Source: Lysinibacillus xylanilyticus
GTDB taxonomy: Bacteria; Bacillota; Bacilli; Bacillales_A; Planococcaceae
Assembly: GCF_001708185.1 (NCBI RefSeq)
Contig: NZ_MDDN01000002.1
Location: forward strand, 1 to 64,000
DNA length: 64,000 bases
Reading direction: 5' to 3'
Translations under genes and position numbers: made by a program
Notes under the pieces: generated by a model
What the model saw: only the letters and a program-made list of their open reading frames with translations
Database searches by the model: none
What the model was told of the DNA's origin: nothing
Shown: in pieces, positions 34,499 to 44,182 of the stretch
How the letters are laid out: each line of letters opens with the position of its first letter
Numbering within the stretch: the first letter of the stretch is position 1

Positions 34499-34647
34499 GA
34501 AGCAACACCTCCAAAGCACGTTTTTTTGGATAATGTCTATAGTATAACCAAAATTATTTTTTGACAATACAATTATGCCTGTAGTATTTGACGCTATTTT
34601 CATCAACAATGTTGCTGTTATCCTATACCTTTACATCATCATGACAG

Positions 34648-34680
34648 TAAAAAAGAGAAGAGCTTGTCAACGGCTCTTCT
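34648..34680 (-). terminator. Terminator of the pst-phoU operon
   Basis: AGAAGAGC pairs with GCTCTTCT and is followed by TTTTTT on the minus strand, directly after phoU. Confidence 0.85.
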
Positions 34681-34684
34681 CCTA

Positions 34685-35344
34685 CTAATTATTCAATTCG
34701 TAATGTTTGCCTTTGATTAAGTAGAATAAGTGTTCAGCAATATTTGTTGCATGGTCAGCTGAGCGTTCTAAATAGCGGCAAATAAATGTTAAGTGTGTTA
34801 TTTGAGAAATATGTGCTGGATTTTCAGCACCTGCACGAAGCAATAGCGTTACTGTCGCTCCATATAAATCATCGACGTAATCATCTAGTTCTGCAATTTC
34901 CTTGGCACGAGCCGTATCTTCATCCGTAAAGGCTTTTAAAATACTTTCTAACATTTCTACCGTCTTGTTACACATCGTTTGCAAATTTGTTATAGGAAAG
35001 ACAAGTGGTTCTTTTCCAATACGAATCGTCTCTTTGGCAATATTAACCGCATAGTCCCCTACTCTTTCCATATCCGATGCCGCTTTGACAAGCACCATGA
35101 GACGACGTAAATCTGTAGCTACAGGTTGCTGCTTAGCGATTATTAAAATAACATGATCATTGATTTCTTCTTCAAGACGATTAATGATTAAGTCGTCTTC
35201 AAGAATCTTTAAGGATTTCTCTAAATCCTGCTCTACTAATGCTTCAAATGCCAATTTAAGAGCATTGATACTACTAGTAGCAATGTCGATAAATTGCGCT
35301 TGAACTTCTTTTAATTCCTGTTCAAAACGTTCACGTACAACCAT
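34685..35344 (-). CDS. phoU: Phosphate signalling/transport accessory protein PhoU
   Basis: A 219-aa all-helical protein with two PhoU repeats, including the metal-binding helices DDLIINRLEEEIND and RYLERSADHATNIAEH. It links PstSCAB activity to phosphate signalling. I start at 35344 (MVVRERFEQEL) with AAGGAGGAG upstream. The longer frame would run into pstB. It ends the operon. B. subtilis lacks a phoU in its pst operon, so this arrangement is closer to other Firmicutes. Confidence 0.93.
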   Translation of the reverse strand: MVVRERFEQELKEVQAQFIDIATSSINALKLAFEALVEQDLEKSLKILEDDLIINRLEEEINDHVILIIAKQQPVATDLRRLMVLVKAASDMERVGDYAVNIAKETIRIGKEPLVFPITNLQTMCNKTVEMLESILKAFTDEDTARAKEIAELDDYVDDLYGATVTLLLRAGAENPAHISQITHLTFICRYLERSADHATNIAEHLFYLIKGKHYELNN

Positions 35345-35357
35345 CTTCTGCTCCTCC

Positions 35358-36191
35358 TTAGCCGAATCGACCTGAAATATAATCTTCAGTACGTTGATCC
35401 GCTGGTGTTTGGAAGATAACGTCTGTTTTATCGTATTCAACAACCTCTCCGCTTAGGAAAAATGCTGTACGGTCGGAAATTCGTGCTGCTTGTTGCATAT
35501 TATGTGTCACGATAATAATTGAATAATCTTTTTTCAGCTCTTGTACAAGCTCCTCGACTTTTAATGTAGAAATTGGATCAAGTGCGGATGTTGGCTCATC
35601 CATTAAAATAACATCTGGTTCAATCGCTAAACAACGCGCGATACAAATACGTTGTTGCTGACCACCTGATAAACCGTATGCATTTTGATTTAAGCGATCC
35701 TTTACTTCATCCCAAATGGCTGCACCGCGTAAAGATTTTTCAACAATTTCATCAAGAATCTTCTTATTTTTTATGCCATGGATACGTGGACCATAAGCAA
35801 TATTATCGTAAATAGACTTCGGGAATGGATTTGGCTTCTGGAATACCATCCCTACACGAGTACGTAATTCCTCAACAGTATAGCTTTTATCTAAAATATT
35901 GCGCTCACGATATATTATTTCTCCTGATGTTCGAACACTTGGTACAAGCTCTACCATTCGATTTAACGTTTTTAAATAGGTAGATTTCCCACAGCCAGAA
36001 GGGCCAATTATAGCTGTTACTTCATTTTCATAGATGCTTAAATTAATATCTTTTAAACCATGATGATCGCCATACCATAAATTTAAATTACGTGTATCAT
36101 ATACAACTTTTTTAGCAACATCAGCTGAAGGCTTTGTCGCCATATGATTCGTTTTGACAACTGATTTTTCCTGTTTAAAATCTAGTACCAT
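35358..36191 (-). CDS. pstB: Phosphate ABC transporter ATP-binding protein
   Basis: A 277-aa ABC ATPase: Walker [10 protein letters not shown] (about residues 62-70), Q-loop [10 protein letters not shown], signature LSGGQQQR, Walker [14 protein letters not shown] and switch His in [10 protein letters not shown]. The FQKPNPFP motif is characteristic of PstB. The N-terminus is about 20 residues longer than in most PstB proteins. Only one pstB is present, against two in B. subtilis. It energises phosphate import through PstC/PstA. Confidence 0.95.
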   Translation of the reverse strand: MVLDFKQEKSVVKTNHMATKPSADVAKKVVYDTRNLNLWYGDHHGLKDINLSIYENEVTAIIGPSGCGKSTYLKTLNRMVELVPSVRTSGEIIYRERNILDKSYTVEELRTRVGMVFQKPNPFPKSIYDNIAYGPRIHGIKNKKILDEIVEKSLRGAAIWDEVKDRLNQNAYGLSGGQQQRICIARCLAIEPDVILMDEPTSALDPISTLKVEELVQELKKDYSIIIVTHNMQQAARISDRTAFFLSGEVVEYDKTDVIFQTPADQRTEDYISGRFG

Positions 36192-36203
36192 AAGGTCACC
36201 TCA

Positions 36204-37082
36204 TTAATAACGTTTTTGGAATTTATTTCGAATAAAGATGGCAATAGAGTTCATCAGTAAAAGTACTGTCATAAGTACTAAAATACCGGCTGCCGCTACA
36301 TGTTGAAATTCCTCTTGCGGGCGTTTTGCCCAATCATATATTTGCATTGGTAAAGCAGTGAATTGGCTTAATAAACCATTAGGTAAAAACTGTAAAATAA
36401 CTGGAATCCCAATCACAACAAGTGGTGCCGTTTCACCAATTGCACGAGACAAGGCTAATATACTCCCCGTTAAAATCCCTGGAATGGCCGCTGGTAACAC
36501 CACATGCACAATCGTTTGCCATTTCGTCGCGCCCATACCATAAGAAGCTTCTCGTTGTTCATTCGGTACTGCACGAATTGCCTCCTGTGCCGCAACGATA
36601 ATAACTGGCAAAATTAATAAACTCATTGTTAAGCCAGCTGCTAAAACACTTTTTCCTAGTCCCATCATTCGAACGAAAATTGTTAACCCCAGTAAACCAA
36701 AAACAATGGAAGGCACACCTGCTAAGTTAGAAATATTCAAACGAATAAAGTCATTTAGTTTATTTTTCTTCGCATATTCCTCTAAATAAATTGCTGTTCC
36801 TACACCTAAAATAATGGACACTGGTGCAACAACTGCCATCAGCCAAAGTGAACCTACTAGAGCCGCTTTTATGCCCGCTTTATCTGCAAAACGCGAAGCA
36901 AAATTTGTTAAAAAATCGATTGTTAAATAGTCGACACCCTGCGTCACAATACGATAAAGCAAAACAGCTAGTGTCACTAATGCAAAGGTCGTTGCTAGGA
37001 AAAATAAAGCTTTCCAAATTTTATTGAATGTAATACGCTTTGTCATTCTTTTCATGACGACCGTGTCATCAATATAGCGCAT
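36204..37082 (-). CDS. pstA: Phosphate ABC transporter permease
   Basis: A 292-aa permease with six membrane helices and the EAA loop ASYGMGATKWQTIVHVVLPAAIPGI contacting PstB. A GGGAGG Shine-Dalgarno precedes the ATG, which lies 1 base after pstC. It pairs with PstC to form the membrane channel for phosphate. Confidence 0.94.
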   Translation of the reverse strand: MRYIDDTVVMKRMTKRITFNKIWKALFFLATTFALVTLAVLLYRIVTQGVDYLTIDFLTNFASRFADKAGIKAALVGSLWLMAVVAPVSIILGVGTAIYLEEYAKKNKLNDFIRLNISNLAGVPSIVFGLLGLTIFVRMMGLGKSVLAAGLTMSLLILPVIIVAAQEAIRAVPNEQREASYGMGATKWQTIVHVVLPAAIPGILTGSILALSRAIGETAPLVVIGIPVILQFLPNGLLSQFTALPMQIYDWAKRPQEEFQHVAAAGILVLMTVLLLMNSIAIFIRNKFQKRY

Positions 37083-37083
37083 G

Positions 37084-38031
37084 CTAGTAAACCTCCCTGA
37101 AGCGTTTCGAAATATATTGAGCGAGTAAATTCATCACTAAAGTAAAGATAAATAATGTGAAGCCAACTGAATAAATAGAATAATAAATTGTTGTACCATA
37201 ACCAGCATCGCCTGTTGCAACTTGTACGATATACGCAGTCATCGTTTGAATCGAGTCTGTCACATTTAAATCAAGTTTAGGTGTAGCGCCTCCTGCCAAT
37301 GATACGATCATCGTTTCTCCTATTGCCCGGGAAATGGCGAGAACAACTGAAGCGACAATGCCCGATAAAGCGGCTGGTAATACTACTTTTATAGCAACCT
37401 CAAACTTTGTTGCACCAAGAGCTAGAGCTCCTTCACGCATACTATTTGGAACAGATGACATAGCATCCTCGGAAAGTGACGTAATCATCGGTAAAATCAT
37501 AATACCAACAACAATACCTGGACTAAGTGCATTAAAAAGTTTTAGTTCTGGAATAATTTGCTGTAACAACGGTGTTACGAACGTTAATGCAAAGAAGCCA
37601 TAAACGATTGTTGGTACACCTGCTAATATCTCTAATATAGGCTTAACAATACGTCTTACTTTTTCGCTTGCATACTCACTTAAATATATTGCTGAAGCAA
37701 TCCCAAATGGTACTGCAACGACAACAGCAATTAAGGTAACTTTCAATGTTCCCGCGATTAATGGTAAAATCCCGAACAATGGTTCATTCCCTGAAAATGG
37801 TAACCATTCTGTACCAAATAGGAAATCCGTAATCGGAACACGTTTGAAAAATTCAAACGTTTCAAAAATAAGGGTGAAAACAATGCCAAATGTCGTCAAG
37901 ATAGAGATAAGAGCTGCAGAAAATAATAGAGCTGGCATTGCTTTTTCCACTATTTTCTTTGATTTATGATTGCGCGAATTTGCAATTAATTGCTGCACAG
38001 ATGTTGTCTTGTTTTCTTTTTGAGAAACCAT
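37084..38031 (-). CDS. pstC: Phosphate ABC transporter permease
   Basis: A 315-aa permease with six predicted helices and the EAA loop (REGALALGATKFEVAIKVVLPAA). The N-terminal 25 residues are hydrophilic. It follows pstS after an intercistronic hairpin. The conserved arginine positions in the phosphate path are plausible but were not individually checked. Confidence 0.94.
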   Translation of the reverse strand: MVSQKENKTTSVQQLIANSRNHKSKKIVEKAMPALLFSAALISILTTFGIVFTLIFETFEFFKRVPITDFLFGTEWLPFSGNEPLFGILPLIAGTLKVTLIAVVVAVPFGIASAIYLSEYASEKVRRIVKPILEILAGVPTIVYGFFALTFVTPLLQQIIPELKLFNALSPGIVVGIMILPMITSLSEDAMSSVPNSMREGALALGATKFEVAIKVVLPAALSGIVASVVLAISRAIGETMIVSLAGGATPKLDLNVTDSIQTMTAYIVQVATGDAGYGTTIYYSIYSVGFTLFIFTLVMNLLAQYISKRFREVY

Positions 38032-38052
38032 TGGGTACTCCTTTCAAATAAG

Positions 38053-38084
38053 TGAGGGAAAGAGCATACATCTCTTCCCCTCTA
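38053..38084 (-). terminator. Intercistronic hairpin between pstS and pstC
   Basis: GAGGGGAAGAG pairs with CTCTTTCCCTC over a 7-base loop without a strong T run. Such hairpins in binding-protein operons protect the upstream mRNA and lower downstream expression, which would give more PstS than permease. Confidence 0.7.
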
Positions 38085-38095
38085 TGCATGTCTAC

Positions 38096-39070
38096 TTATT
38101 TTAAGCCTTCTAAAGTTTTTAAAGCTTCTGTATATTTTTCTTCAGGTAGACTGACATAACCAACTGCTTCTGCCATATCTCCCGCGTGTTCAAGTGTGAA
38201 TTTCACGAAATCATATGCGGCTGCGTTATCTTTCATCGCACTATTTTTCACATATGTGTATAATTCGCGTGAAAGTGGCGAATATTCACCAGCTTCGATT
38301 GTTTCATTTGTTGGCTCAACACCATTTACTTTCACAACGCTTAATTTATCTTTATTTTCTAGGTAGTAAGCATAGCCGAAGAAGCCGATTGCATTTTTGT
38401 CACCTGCTACACCTTGAACTAGCATATTATCATCCTCTGATAATGTTGCTGATTTTGCTAGATCCGCACCGTCTAAAATCACTTCATCAAAGTAATCGTA
38501 CGTGCCTGAGTCAGTACCTGGTGAGTAATACACGATTTTTTCATCTGGCCAAGATGGATCGATATCAGACCATTTTTTCTCTTTACCATCCTCAACCCAA
38601 ATTTTCTTTAATTGTTCGACTGTTAAATCCTTCGCCCAATCATTTTCAGGATTCACGACTACGGATAAGCCATCATATGCTATAGGAAGCTGTGTAAAAG
38701 CAATTCCTGCTTCATCTAGTTTTGCTTTCTCTTCATCTTTTACTGGACGAGATGCATTAGAAAAGTCTGTCTCACCTGCGATGAATTTTTCAAAACCACC
38801 ACCAGTACCAGAAACACCTACCGATACTTTGACATCTGGTTGAGTTCCTGCATACTCTTCAACAACTGCTTCAATAATTGGTGCTACTGTTGATGAACCA
38901 TCTCCAGCTACAGCTCCTTGCAGTTTTTCGTCAGCAGCGTCTTGTCCTGAGCTCGCTGGTGCGTTTGTTTCTGCATTGTTACCATTTTGCGCTGAGTCGC
39001 TTCCGCATGCACCAAGCATTAATGCTGAACCCATTACCGCTGTCATCGTTAAGTACTTCCACTTTTTCAT
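38096..39070 (-). CDS. pstS: Phosphate-binding lipoprotein
   Basis: A 324-aa extracellular solute-binding lipoprotein. The signal peptide ends in the lipobox LGAC (C21), giving membrane anchoring. After an Asn/Ala/Ser-rich linker the binding domain has GDGSSTVAPI, SVGVSGTGGGFEKF and DFSNASRPV, the phosphate-contacting loops of PstS. I start at 39070 (MKKWKYL) with GGAGG upstream. The longer frame extends into the tandem repeat and is an artefact. It is the first gene of the operon, behind the PhoP box. Confidence 0.95.
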   Translation of the reverse strand: MKKWKYLTMTAVMGSALMLGACGSDSAQNGNNAETNAPASSGQDAADEKLQGAVAGDGSSTVAPIIEAVVEEYAGTQPDVKVSVGVSGTGGGFEKFIAGETDFSNASRPVKDEEKAKLDEAGIAFTQLPIAYDGLSVVVNPENDWAKDLTVEQLKKIWVEDGKEKKWSDIDPSWPDEKIVYYSPGTDSGTYDYFDEVILDGADLAKSATLSEDDNMLVQGVAGDKNAIGFFGYAYYLENKDKLSVVKVNGVEPTNETIEAGEYSPLSRELYTYVKNSAMKDNAAAYDFVKFTLEHAGDMAEAVGYVSLPEEKYTEALKTLEGLK

Positions 39071-39122
39071 CTCATTTGCCTCCGTCACTAACATTTTTAT
39101 AGTTATTTGTCTTACAACCTTT

Positions 39123-39206
39123 ACTATAATGACTGATTGTTGAAGTCGTATAAACGGTTCGTAAAAGAGACGTAAAGGAATGTAATGCTTTGTAAACGAT
39201 TGTAAA
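39123..39206 (-). promoter_or_regulatory. PhoP box and promoter of pstS
   Basis: On the minus strand TTTACA-N4-TTTACA-N4-ATTACA-N4-TTTACG-N5-TTTACG (39206-39160) gives five direct repeats spaced 10-11 bases apart, the form of PhoP-binding sites in Bacillus. A TATAGT-like -10 element lies near 39130. Phosphate limitation should therefore induce pstSCAB-phoU. Confidence 0.82.
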
Positions 39207-39235
39207 GATGAATTTACAATTGCAATCAATTTTCG

Positions 39236-39978
39236 CCTTGGCGTAATTGCCTCTGACGCTTTGCTTTCGCACAGAAAACATTTGTTGCTGTCGCTGCGTT
39301 TGCACTGCGCTTTCGCACAGAAAACATTTGCTGCTGTCGCTGCGTTTGCACTACGCTTTCGCACAGAAAACATTTGTTGCTGTCGCTGCCTTTGCACTAC
39401 GCTTTCGCACAGAAAACATTTGCTGCTGTCGCTGCGTTTGCACTACGCTTTCGCACAGAAAACATTTGCTGCTGTCGCTGCGTTTGCACTGCGCTTTCGC
39501 ACAGAAGACATTTGCTGCTGTCGCTGCGTTTGCACTGCGCTTTCGCACAGAAGACATTTGCTGCTGTCGCTGCGTTTGCACTGCGCTTTCGCACAGAAGA
39601 CATTTGTTGCTGTCGCTGCGTTTGCACTACGCTTTCGCACAGAAGACATTTGCTGCTGTCGCTGCCTTTGCACTACGCTTTCGCACAGAAAACATTTGCT
39701 GCTGTCGCTGCCTTTGCACTGCGCTTTCGCACAGAAAACATTTGTTGCTGTCGCTGCGTTTGCACTACGCTTTCGCACAGAAAACATTTGCTGCTGTCGC
39801 TGCGTTTGCACTGCGCTTTCGCACAGAAGACATTTGCTGCTGTCGCTGCCTTTGCACTACGCTTTCGCACAGAAAACATTTGCTGCTGTCGCTGCCTTTG
39901 CACTGCGCTTTCGCACAGAAGACATTTGCTGCTGTCGCTGCGTTTACACTACGCTTTCGCACAGAAAACATTTGTTGC
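39236..39978. repeat. Array of sixteen 46-bp tandem repeats
   Basis: Sixteen head-to-tail units each contain GCTTTCGCACAGAARACATT, a TGYTGCTGTCGCTGCS core and TTTGCACTRCG. Variants are limited to a few positions (AAAAC/AAGAC, GCTGCG/GCTGCC, ACTACG/ACTGCG). As 46 is not a multiple of 3, all frames are open over long spans and give spurious repetitive proteins on both strands. The left flank is CGCCTTGGCGTAATTGCC, related to the arm of the other mosaic repeats. The array ends directly upstream of the small gene at 40059 and about 30 bases from the PhoP boxes. Confidence 0.95.
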
Positions 39979-40058
39979 ATGAATAAACTTGCTTCCTATT
40001 GGAAAGATGCTATAATAAGCAATTGTGTCAGGAAATATTCTAAGAGGAGTTTGACTTT

Positions 40059-40253
40059 GTGATTAAGCATGCAAAAGTACAAAATGCCGATTACTTTAAA
40101 ACGTATTTAACACTTGTTATGGATCATCGGGAATTTACTCTGCAGGAAGCCATTGATTTTATGGTAGAGTCTTATTTCTGTAATAATATAGAGCTATATG
40201 GAGAAAAACCGAAGCAACAATTTGAAATTGCTATTCAACAATTATCTGTATAA
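40059..40253 (+). CDS. Conserved-looking small protein of 64 aa
   Basis: It starts at GTG with GAGGAG 9 bases upstream. The product is soluble and mixed helical (HREFTLQEAIDFMVESYF), with one cysteine. It is followed by a strong terminator. No family is recognised. The ribosome binding site, promoter-like TATAATAAGC just upstream (about 40010) and terminator make it a probable real gene. Confidence 0.65.
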   Translation: MIKHAKVQNADYFKTYLTLVMDHREFTLQEAIDFMVESYFCNNIELYGEKPKQQFEIAIQQLSV

Positions 40254-40277
40254 TAAGTCTTCTATTATATAGAAATA

Positions 40278-40320
40278 CAAAAAACACGGTATGAAATTGA
40301 TTTCATACCGTGTTTTTTGT
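40278..40320 (+). terminator. Terminator of the 64-aa gene
   Basis: AAAAAACACGGTATGAAA and TTTCATACCGTGTTTTTT form an 18-bp perfect hairpin. Confidence 0.88.
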
Positions 40321-40345
40321 TCTCGGGTATTCTCTGAAACTGTAA

Positions 40346-40382
40346 AAAAACCGCTAGGCATTTTCATGCACTAGCGGTTTCT
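40346..40382 (-). terminator. Terminator of pbpA
   Basis: AAACCGCTAG-TGCA and TGCCTAGCGGTTT arms form a hairpin with a following T run on the minus strand, next to the stop codon. Confidence 0.85.
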
Positions 40383-40383
40383 A

Positions 40384-42585
40384 TTATTTTTGCTCATCTT
40401 CACCAATTTTTTCTTTTGTGATTGCTGGTAAAATTGGTTGTTTTACATTACTCTCTGTTACTTTCTCAGTTTCATATTTTGCTTTTAACTCAAAATATTT
40501 ATCGACAGAACGTCTAGCGATAACGTTATTATTTGTCAAATGCCCACGTGTTGTTGTTGCCCATGGAATGACAACAGCATAGGCAATTTCAGGATTTTCA
40601 TAAGGAGCAAAACCAACATGTGTAAGAGTAAGTGCTTCCGTACCATAATACTCTTTTAACGGTCCGAAATACACTACCTCAGCTGTTCCTGTTTTCCCTG
40701 CCGCTGTATATGGAGCATTTGCAAATTCATGTCGTGCAGTACCTTTTGAACCTGTATAAACTCGACGCAATCCTCGTTTCACATAGTCGATTTCTTCCGG
40801 TGTATTATCAATTTGATTTAAAACAGTTGGACCTATTTCAGTTACTAATTGTCCTAACTGTTGCCCATCTTTTGATGGCTCACGCACCTCTTTGACAACA
40901 TGTGGCTGAATGCGATAGCCACCATTGGCGATTGTTGAGATATACTGTGCCAATTGTAATGGTGTATACGTATCATATTGTCCAATCGCTAAGTCAAGTA
41001 CTTTCCCCCCATAAGTTGGACCAGATGGACCTTGCACGCCGCTAAATTCATTTGGTAAATCAATCCCTGTATTTACACCTAACCCGAATTGTGCATAAGA
41101 ATTACGCATTTTTGGGAATGTATCGTCCTTTAGACGTAATGGCATCTTGTAGCTATACGGTGTCCCATTAATTAGCAAAGCTGTTTTAAACATATAAACA
41201 TTTGAAGATCGCTCAAGTGCGCTTAAACCATCCATTGAAATATAACCACCATGATTAAAAATGGATTGTTTCACTGGCGTATTTAATAAATGGATTGGTT
41301 CATCTCCTAGTACAGTGTTTGGTGTTATGGCTCCTAATTGATAACCAGTTAGTAAGGTTGCTGCTTTAACTGCAGAACCTGACTCATAAGCTGTGGTAAA
41401 GGTACCATACGAAAAATCGACGACTTCATTTTTCCCTGTTTCAGGATTTTTTTCAATCTTCTTACCAGTCATTGATAAAACATCGCCTGTATTTGGGTTC
41501 ATCATGACTAAAAAGGCACGATCTAATAATTGTGAGCCAGAACGTGCTTTTAATTTAAGCAACTCTTCTTCGACAATTTTTTCTGTTTCAGCCTGTAATT
41601 CACTATCCAGTGTTAAAACTAAATCCTTACCAGGCTCACCTTCATATGTCGTAACGGTGTCAACTACTTGCCCTTTTTTATTCGTAATATTTTTTACAAC
41701 CGCTTTTTGTCCTTGTAGTAATTCTTCATATTGCGCTTCAATATAACTTTCGCCAACACGATCATTTCGTGAATAATCACGAGCTAAATAATAATTCAGG
41801 TTTTCCTTTGGAATACCTTTTGTTGGTACGGTTGTGCGCCCTAAAATACCGAGTGATGATAATTTCACACGCTTCCAGTCTGTCGTTGTGTTGACACCTG
41901 GTAATTCAGATAATCGCTCAGAGACACGTGCAAATTCGTCGGCAGAAACATTTTCACTCTTAATAATTTGCGGTGATAAGTTATAGCCTGATACCATCTC
42001 TCGATAGATTGCTAATACTTCTAAATCAGCCTCTGTCAATTGCGTTATTTCTTCGTGTGTAATTCGTTCACGTACAAGCTTATCAATCTGTGCATTGGTT
42101 TCACTTGTCGTAATATTTTCTTGTGCTCCAATTTTCTTTTTCTCTGCCTCTGTTACCTTTGCATAGGCAGCATCATGATTTTTTAAAATCCAAAAATCCT
42201 GTTTATCACGTAAAGTGACACGGTTTGTTGGCTGTTCAATCAATTGTGCCAGCTTTTGAGCTATATCCAGCATTTCCTCCGTTGTTGTAGACTGCATTTT
42301 CGTATATGTAATCGCATTTTCTGGTTGGTTATCCACTAAAATACGTCCGTTACGATCATACATTCTTCCCCTTGGCACACTTGTATTGACAGGTACTTCT
42401 TCTGTACGCTCTAAAACACGTACATAGTCTTCCCCTTTTACGATTTGCATATAGCCAAGCCTGAAAATTAACATCGAAAATAAGATAAATATTGCAAAGA
42501 AAAGGACATTCATACGAAATGTTAAATTAGAGTGATGTTTTGCTTTAACACTCGTCGCGCGATTTTTCCCTGGTGCTTTGCGCAT
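40384..42585 (-). CDS. pbpA: Class B penicillin-binding protein (PBP2A/PbpA type)
   Basis: A 733-aa transpeptidase of the rod-elongation class. It has one N-terminal membrane helix (residues about 23-45), a dimerisation domain and a C-terminal penicillin-binding domain with SAVK (SxxK, serine nucleophile), SSN (SxN) and KTGTAE (KTG). I start at 42585 (MRKAPGKN) because AGGAGGGG lies 8 bases upstream; the next upstream ATG overlaps that Shine-Dalgarno. It crosslinks peptidoglycan during side-wall growth. In B. subtilis pbpA also lies between sodA and pstS. Confidence 0.93.
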   Translation of the reverse strand: MRKAPGKNRATSVKAKHHSNLTFRMNVLFFAIFILFSMLIFRLGYMQIVKGEDYVRVLERTEEVPVNTSVPRGRMYDRNGRILVDNQPENAITYTKMQSTTTEEMLDIAQKLAQLIEQPTNRVTLRDKQDFWILKNHDAAYAKVTEAEKKKIGAQENITTSETNAQIDKLVRERITHEEITQLTEADLEVLAIYREMVSGYNLSPQIIKSENVSADEFARVSERLSELPGVNTTTDWKRVKLSSLGILGRTTVPTKGIPKENLNYYLARDYSRNDRVGESYIEAQYEELLQGQKAVVKNITNKKGQVVDTVTTYEGEPGKDLVLTLDSELQAETEKIVEEELLKLKARSGSQLLDRAFLVMMNPNTGDVLSMTGKKIEKNPETGKNEVVDFSYGTFTTAYESGSAVKAATLLTGYQLGAITPNTVLGDEPIHLLNTPVKQSIFNHGGYISMDGLSALERSSNVYMFKTALLINGTPYSYKMPLRLKDDTFPKMRNSYAQFGLGVNTGIDLPNEFSGVQGPSGPTYGGKVLDLAIGQYDTYTPLQLAQYISTIANGGYRIQPHVVKEVREPSKDGQQLGQLVTEIGPTVLNQIDNTPEEIDYVKRGLRRVYTGSKGTARHEFANAPYTAAGKTGTAEVVYFGPLKEYYGTEALTLTHVGFAPYENPEIAYAVVIPWATTTRGHLTNNNVIARRSVDKYFELKAKYETEKVTESNVKQPILPAITKEKIGEDEQK

Positions 42586-42777
42586 ATGTATTCCCCTCCT
42601 CATCTAATTACATTTTAAATACACGATACTTAGTATACCATTCGAAGGTACGACAGGAAAGCATGCACTTGCGAATTCATGATTGAAAACACCATTTATT
42701 TGACGGCACTTTACGATAAAAAGTTTCTGTTTCTTATCAATAGCTCGAAAAAGATATGCTTCCCCATCGTTTTTGGG

Positions 42778-43255
42778 GTTCTATCTGTCGCTCTGACCTT
42801 TCTTTCCGTCGCTCTGTCGCGGCTATCCACGTTTTTGGCTGTTCTATCCACGACTTTGACGGTTCTATCCACGACTTTGTCTATTCTATCCGTCGCTTTG
42901 CCGGTTCTATCCTTCACTTTGACCTTTCTTTCCGTCGATCTGACTTCTATCCGTCTCTTCGGCTCTTCTTTCCGTCGCTTTGACGGTTCTATCCGTCGCT
43001 TTGACCTTTCTTTCCGTCACTTTGACCTTTCTATTCATCGCTCTGACTTCTATCCGTCACTTCGCCTCTTCTTTCCGTCGCTTCGGCTCTTCTTTCCGTC
43101 ACTTTGTCGGTTCTTTCCGTCACTTTGACCTTTCTTTCCGTCACTTTGCCGCGGCTATCCACGTTTTTTGCTGTTCTATCCACGACTTTGACGCTTCTAT
43201 CCACGACTTTGACTATTCTATCCGTCTCTTCGGAGGGTCTTATCCGTCACTTTTT
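42778..43255 (+). repeat. Second degenerate 19-21-bp repeat array
   Basis: Imperfect units of TTTCCGTCRCTTTGACC type fill this gap between pbpA and sodA. Internal variants TATCCACGACTTTGACG and CGCGGCTATCCACGTTTTT form a higher-order pattern that occurs twice (about 42827-42900 and 43150-43225). Translations on both strands are artefacts. It belongs to the family at 1-470. Confidence 0.85.
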
Positions 43256-43274
43256 CTACTACTCCTAAAAGAAA

Positions 43275-43325
43275 ACAGTAAAAAAGGCTATGCCGAGGTG
43301 ATTCATCACCTGACATAGCCTTTTT
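43275..43325 (-). terminator. Terminator of sodA
   Basis: AAAAAGGCTATG and CATAGCCTTTTT pair around an inner AGGTGAT/ATCACCT stem, downstream of sodA. Confidence 0.85.
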
Positions 43326-43392
43326 CGGCATAATTGCGTCCGGATAACGCTTGTGGTTGCACAAAGCCGAATCCGTGACATTTGCCGGAGAA
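43323..43392 (+). repeat. Degenerate short copy of the mosaic repeat
   Basis: CGGCATAATTGCGTCCGGAT, then GCTTGTGGTTGCACAAAGC, then CGAATCCGTGACATTTGCCGGAG corresponds to the outer arms of the 57.5-kb copy, with the interior replaced by a short CTTTGTGCAACCACAAG-type hairpin. GGAT/ATCC still pair. Confidence 0.7.
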
Positions 43393-43398
43393 TATAAA

Positions 43399-44004
43399 TT
43401 ATTTTGCAGCTTGGAATTTAGCTTCTACTACATCCCAGTTTACTACGTTCCAGAATGCACCGATGTAATCTGGACGACGGTTTTGGTAGTTTAAGTAGTA
43501 AGCATGCTCCCAAACGTCTAATCCTAGGATTGGCGTTTTACCTTCCATAATTGGTGAGTCTTGGTTTGGAGTAGATGTAACAGCAACTGAGTCACCATCA
43601 ACGATTAACCAAGCCCAACCTGAACCGAAGCGAGTTGTAGCAGCTTTTGCAAATTCTTCTTTGAAAGCATCGAAAGAACCGAATTTAGCATCGATTGCTT
43701 TTGCAACTTCGCCAACTGGAGTATTTGAACCTTCTGGAGCGATTACTTCCCAGAATAATGTATGGTTAGCATGTCCACCACCATTGTTACGTACTGCAGT
43801 TTGTTTGTCAGCTGGAAGAGCATCAATGTTTGCAATAAGATCGTTAATACCTTTTTCAGCAAATTCAGTGCCTTCTACTGCTGCGTTTAAATTTGTTACA
43901 TAAGTATTGTGGTGTTTTGAGTGGTGAATTTCCATTGTTTTTGCATCGATATGTGGTTCTAATGCGTCATAAGCGTAAGTTAATTGTGGTAATTCATAAG
44001 CCAT
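43399..44004 (-). CDS. sodA: Superoxide dismutase (Mn/Fe)
   Basis: A 201-aa Mn/Fe superoxide dismutase. Metal ligands are H in [10 protein letters not shown] in NHTLFW, and D and H in [16 protein letters not shown]. The residue pattern ([19 protein letters not shown]) fits a manganese-type enzyme of Bacilli. It protects the cytoplasm and spores from superoxide. GGGAGG precedes the ATG. It is monocistronic, with its own terminator. Confidence 0.96.
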   Translation of the reverse strand: MAYELPQLTYAYDALEPHIDAKTMEIHHSKHHNTYVTNLNAAVEGTEFAEKGINDLIANIDALPADKQTAVRNNGGGHANHTLFWEVIAPEGSNTPVGEVAKAIDAKFGSFDAFKEEFAKAATTRFGSGWAWLIVDGDSVAVTSTPNQDSPIMEGKTPILGLDVWEHAYYLNYQNRRPDYIGAFWNVVNWDVVEAKFQAAK

Positions 44005-44182
44005 TATTAAGTTCCTCCCTAAAATAAAGAAATAATTAGTACATCCTTAGATTATCAAAATTGGTCAAACCATTCAACGAAAAATACTTCATATTGAAGA
44101 TTTCAGCCTTTTGACCGAAAAAACAATACGATTATTATCCTGCCCACATTTTTAAATGACTAAACTTTCATAAGGGTGGAAA

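Noticed and set aside
38096..39397. N-terminal extension of pstS to 39397
   Set aside because: The extension is repeat-derived and crosses the PhoP box. The lipoprotein signal starts at 39070 with its own ribosome binding site.
39262..39975. CRISPR array
   Set aside because: Units are contiguous 46-mers with no unique spacers, and no cas genes are present.
39247..40062. Long overlapping open frames on both strands across the 46-bp array
   Set aside because: They arise because a 46-bp unit without stop codons cycles through all frames. The products are pure repeats with no ribosome binding site or family.
42679..43318. Serine/phenylalanine-rich proteins between pbpA and sodA
   Set aside because: They are translated degenerate repeat, open in several frames on both strands.
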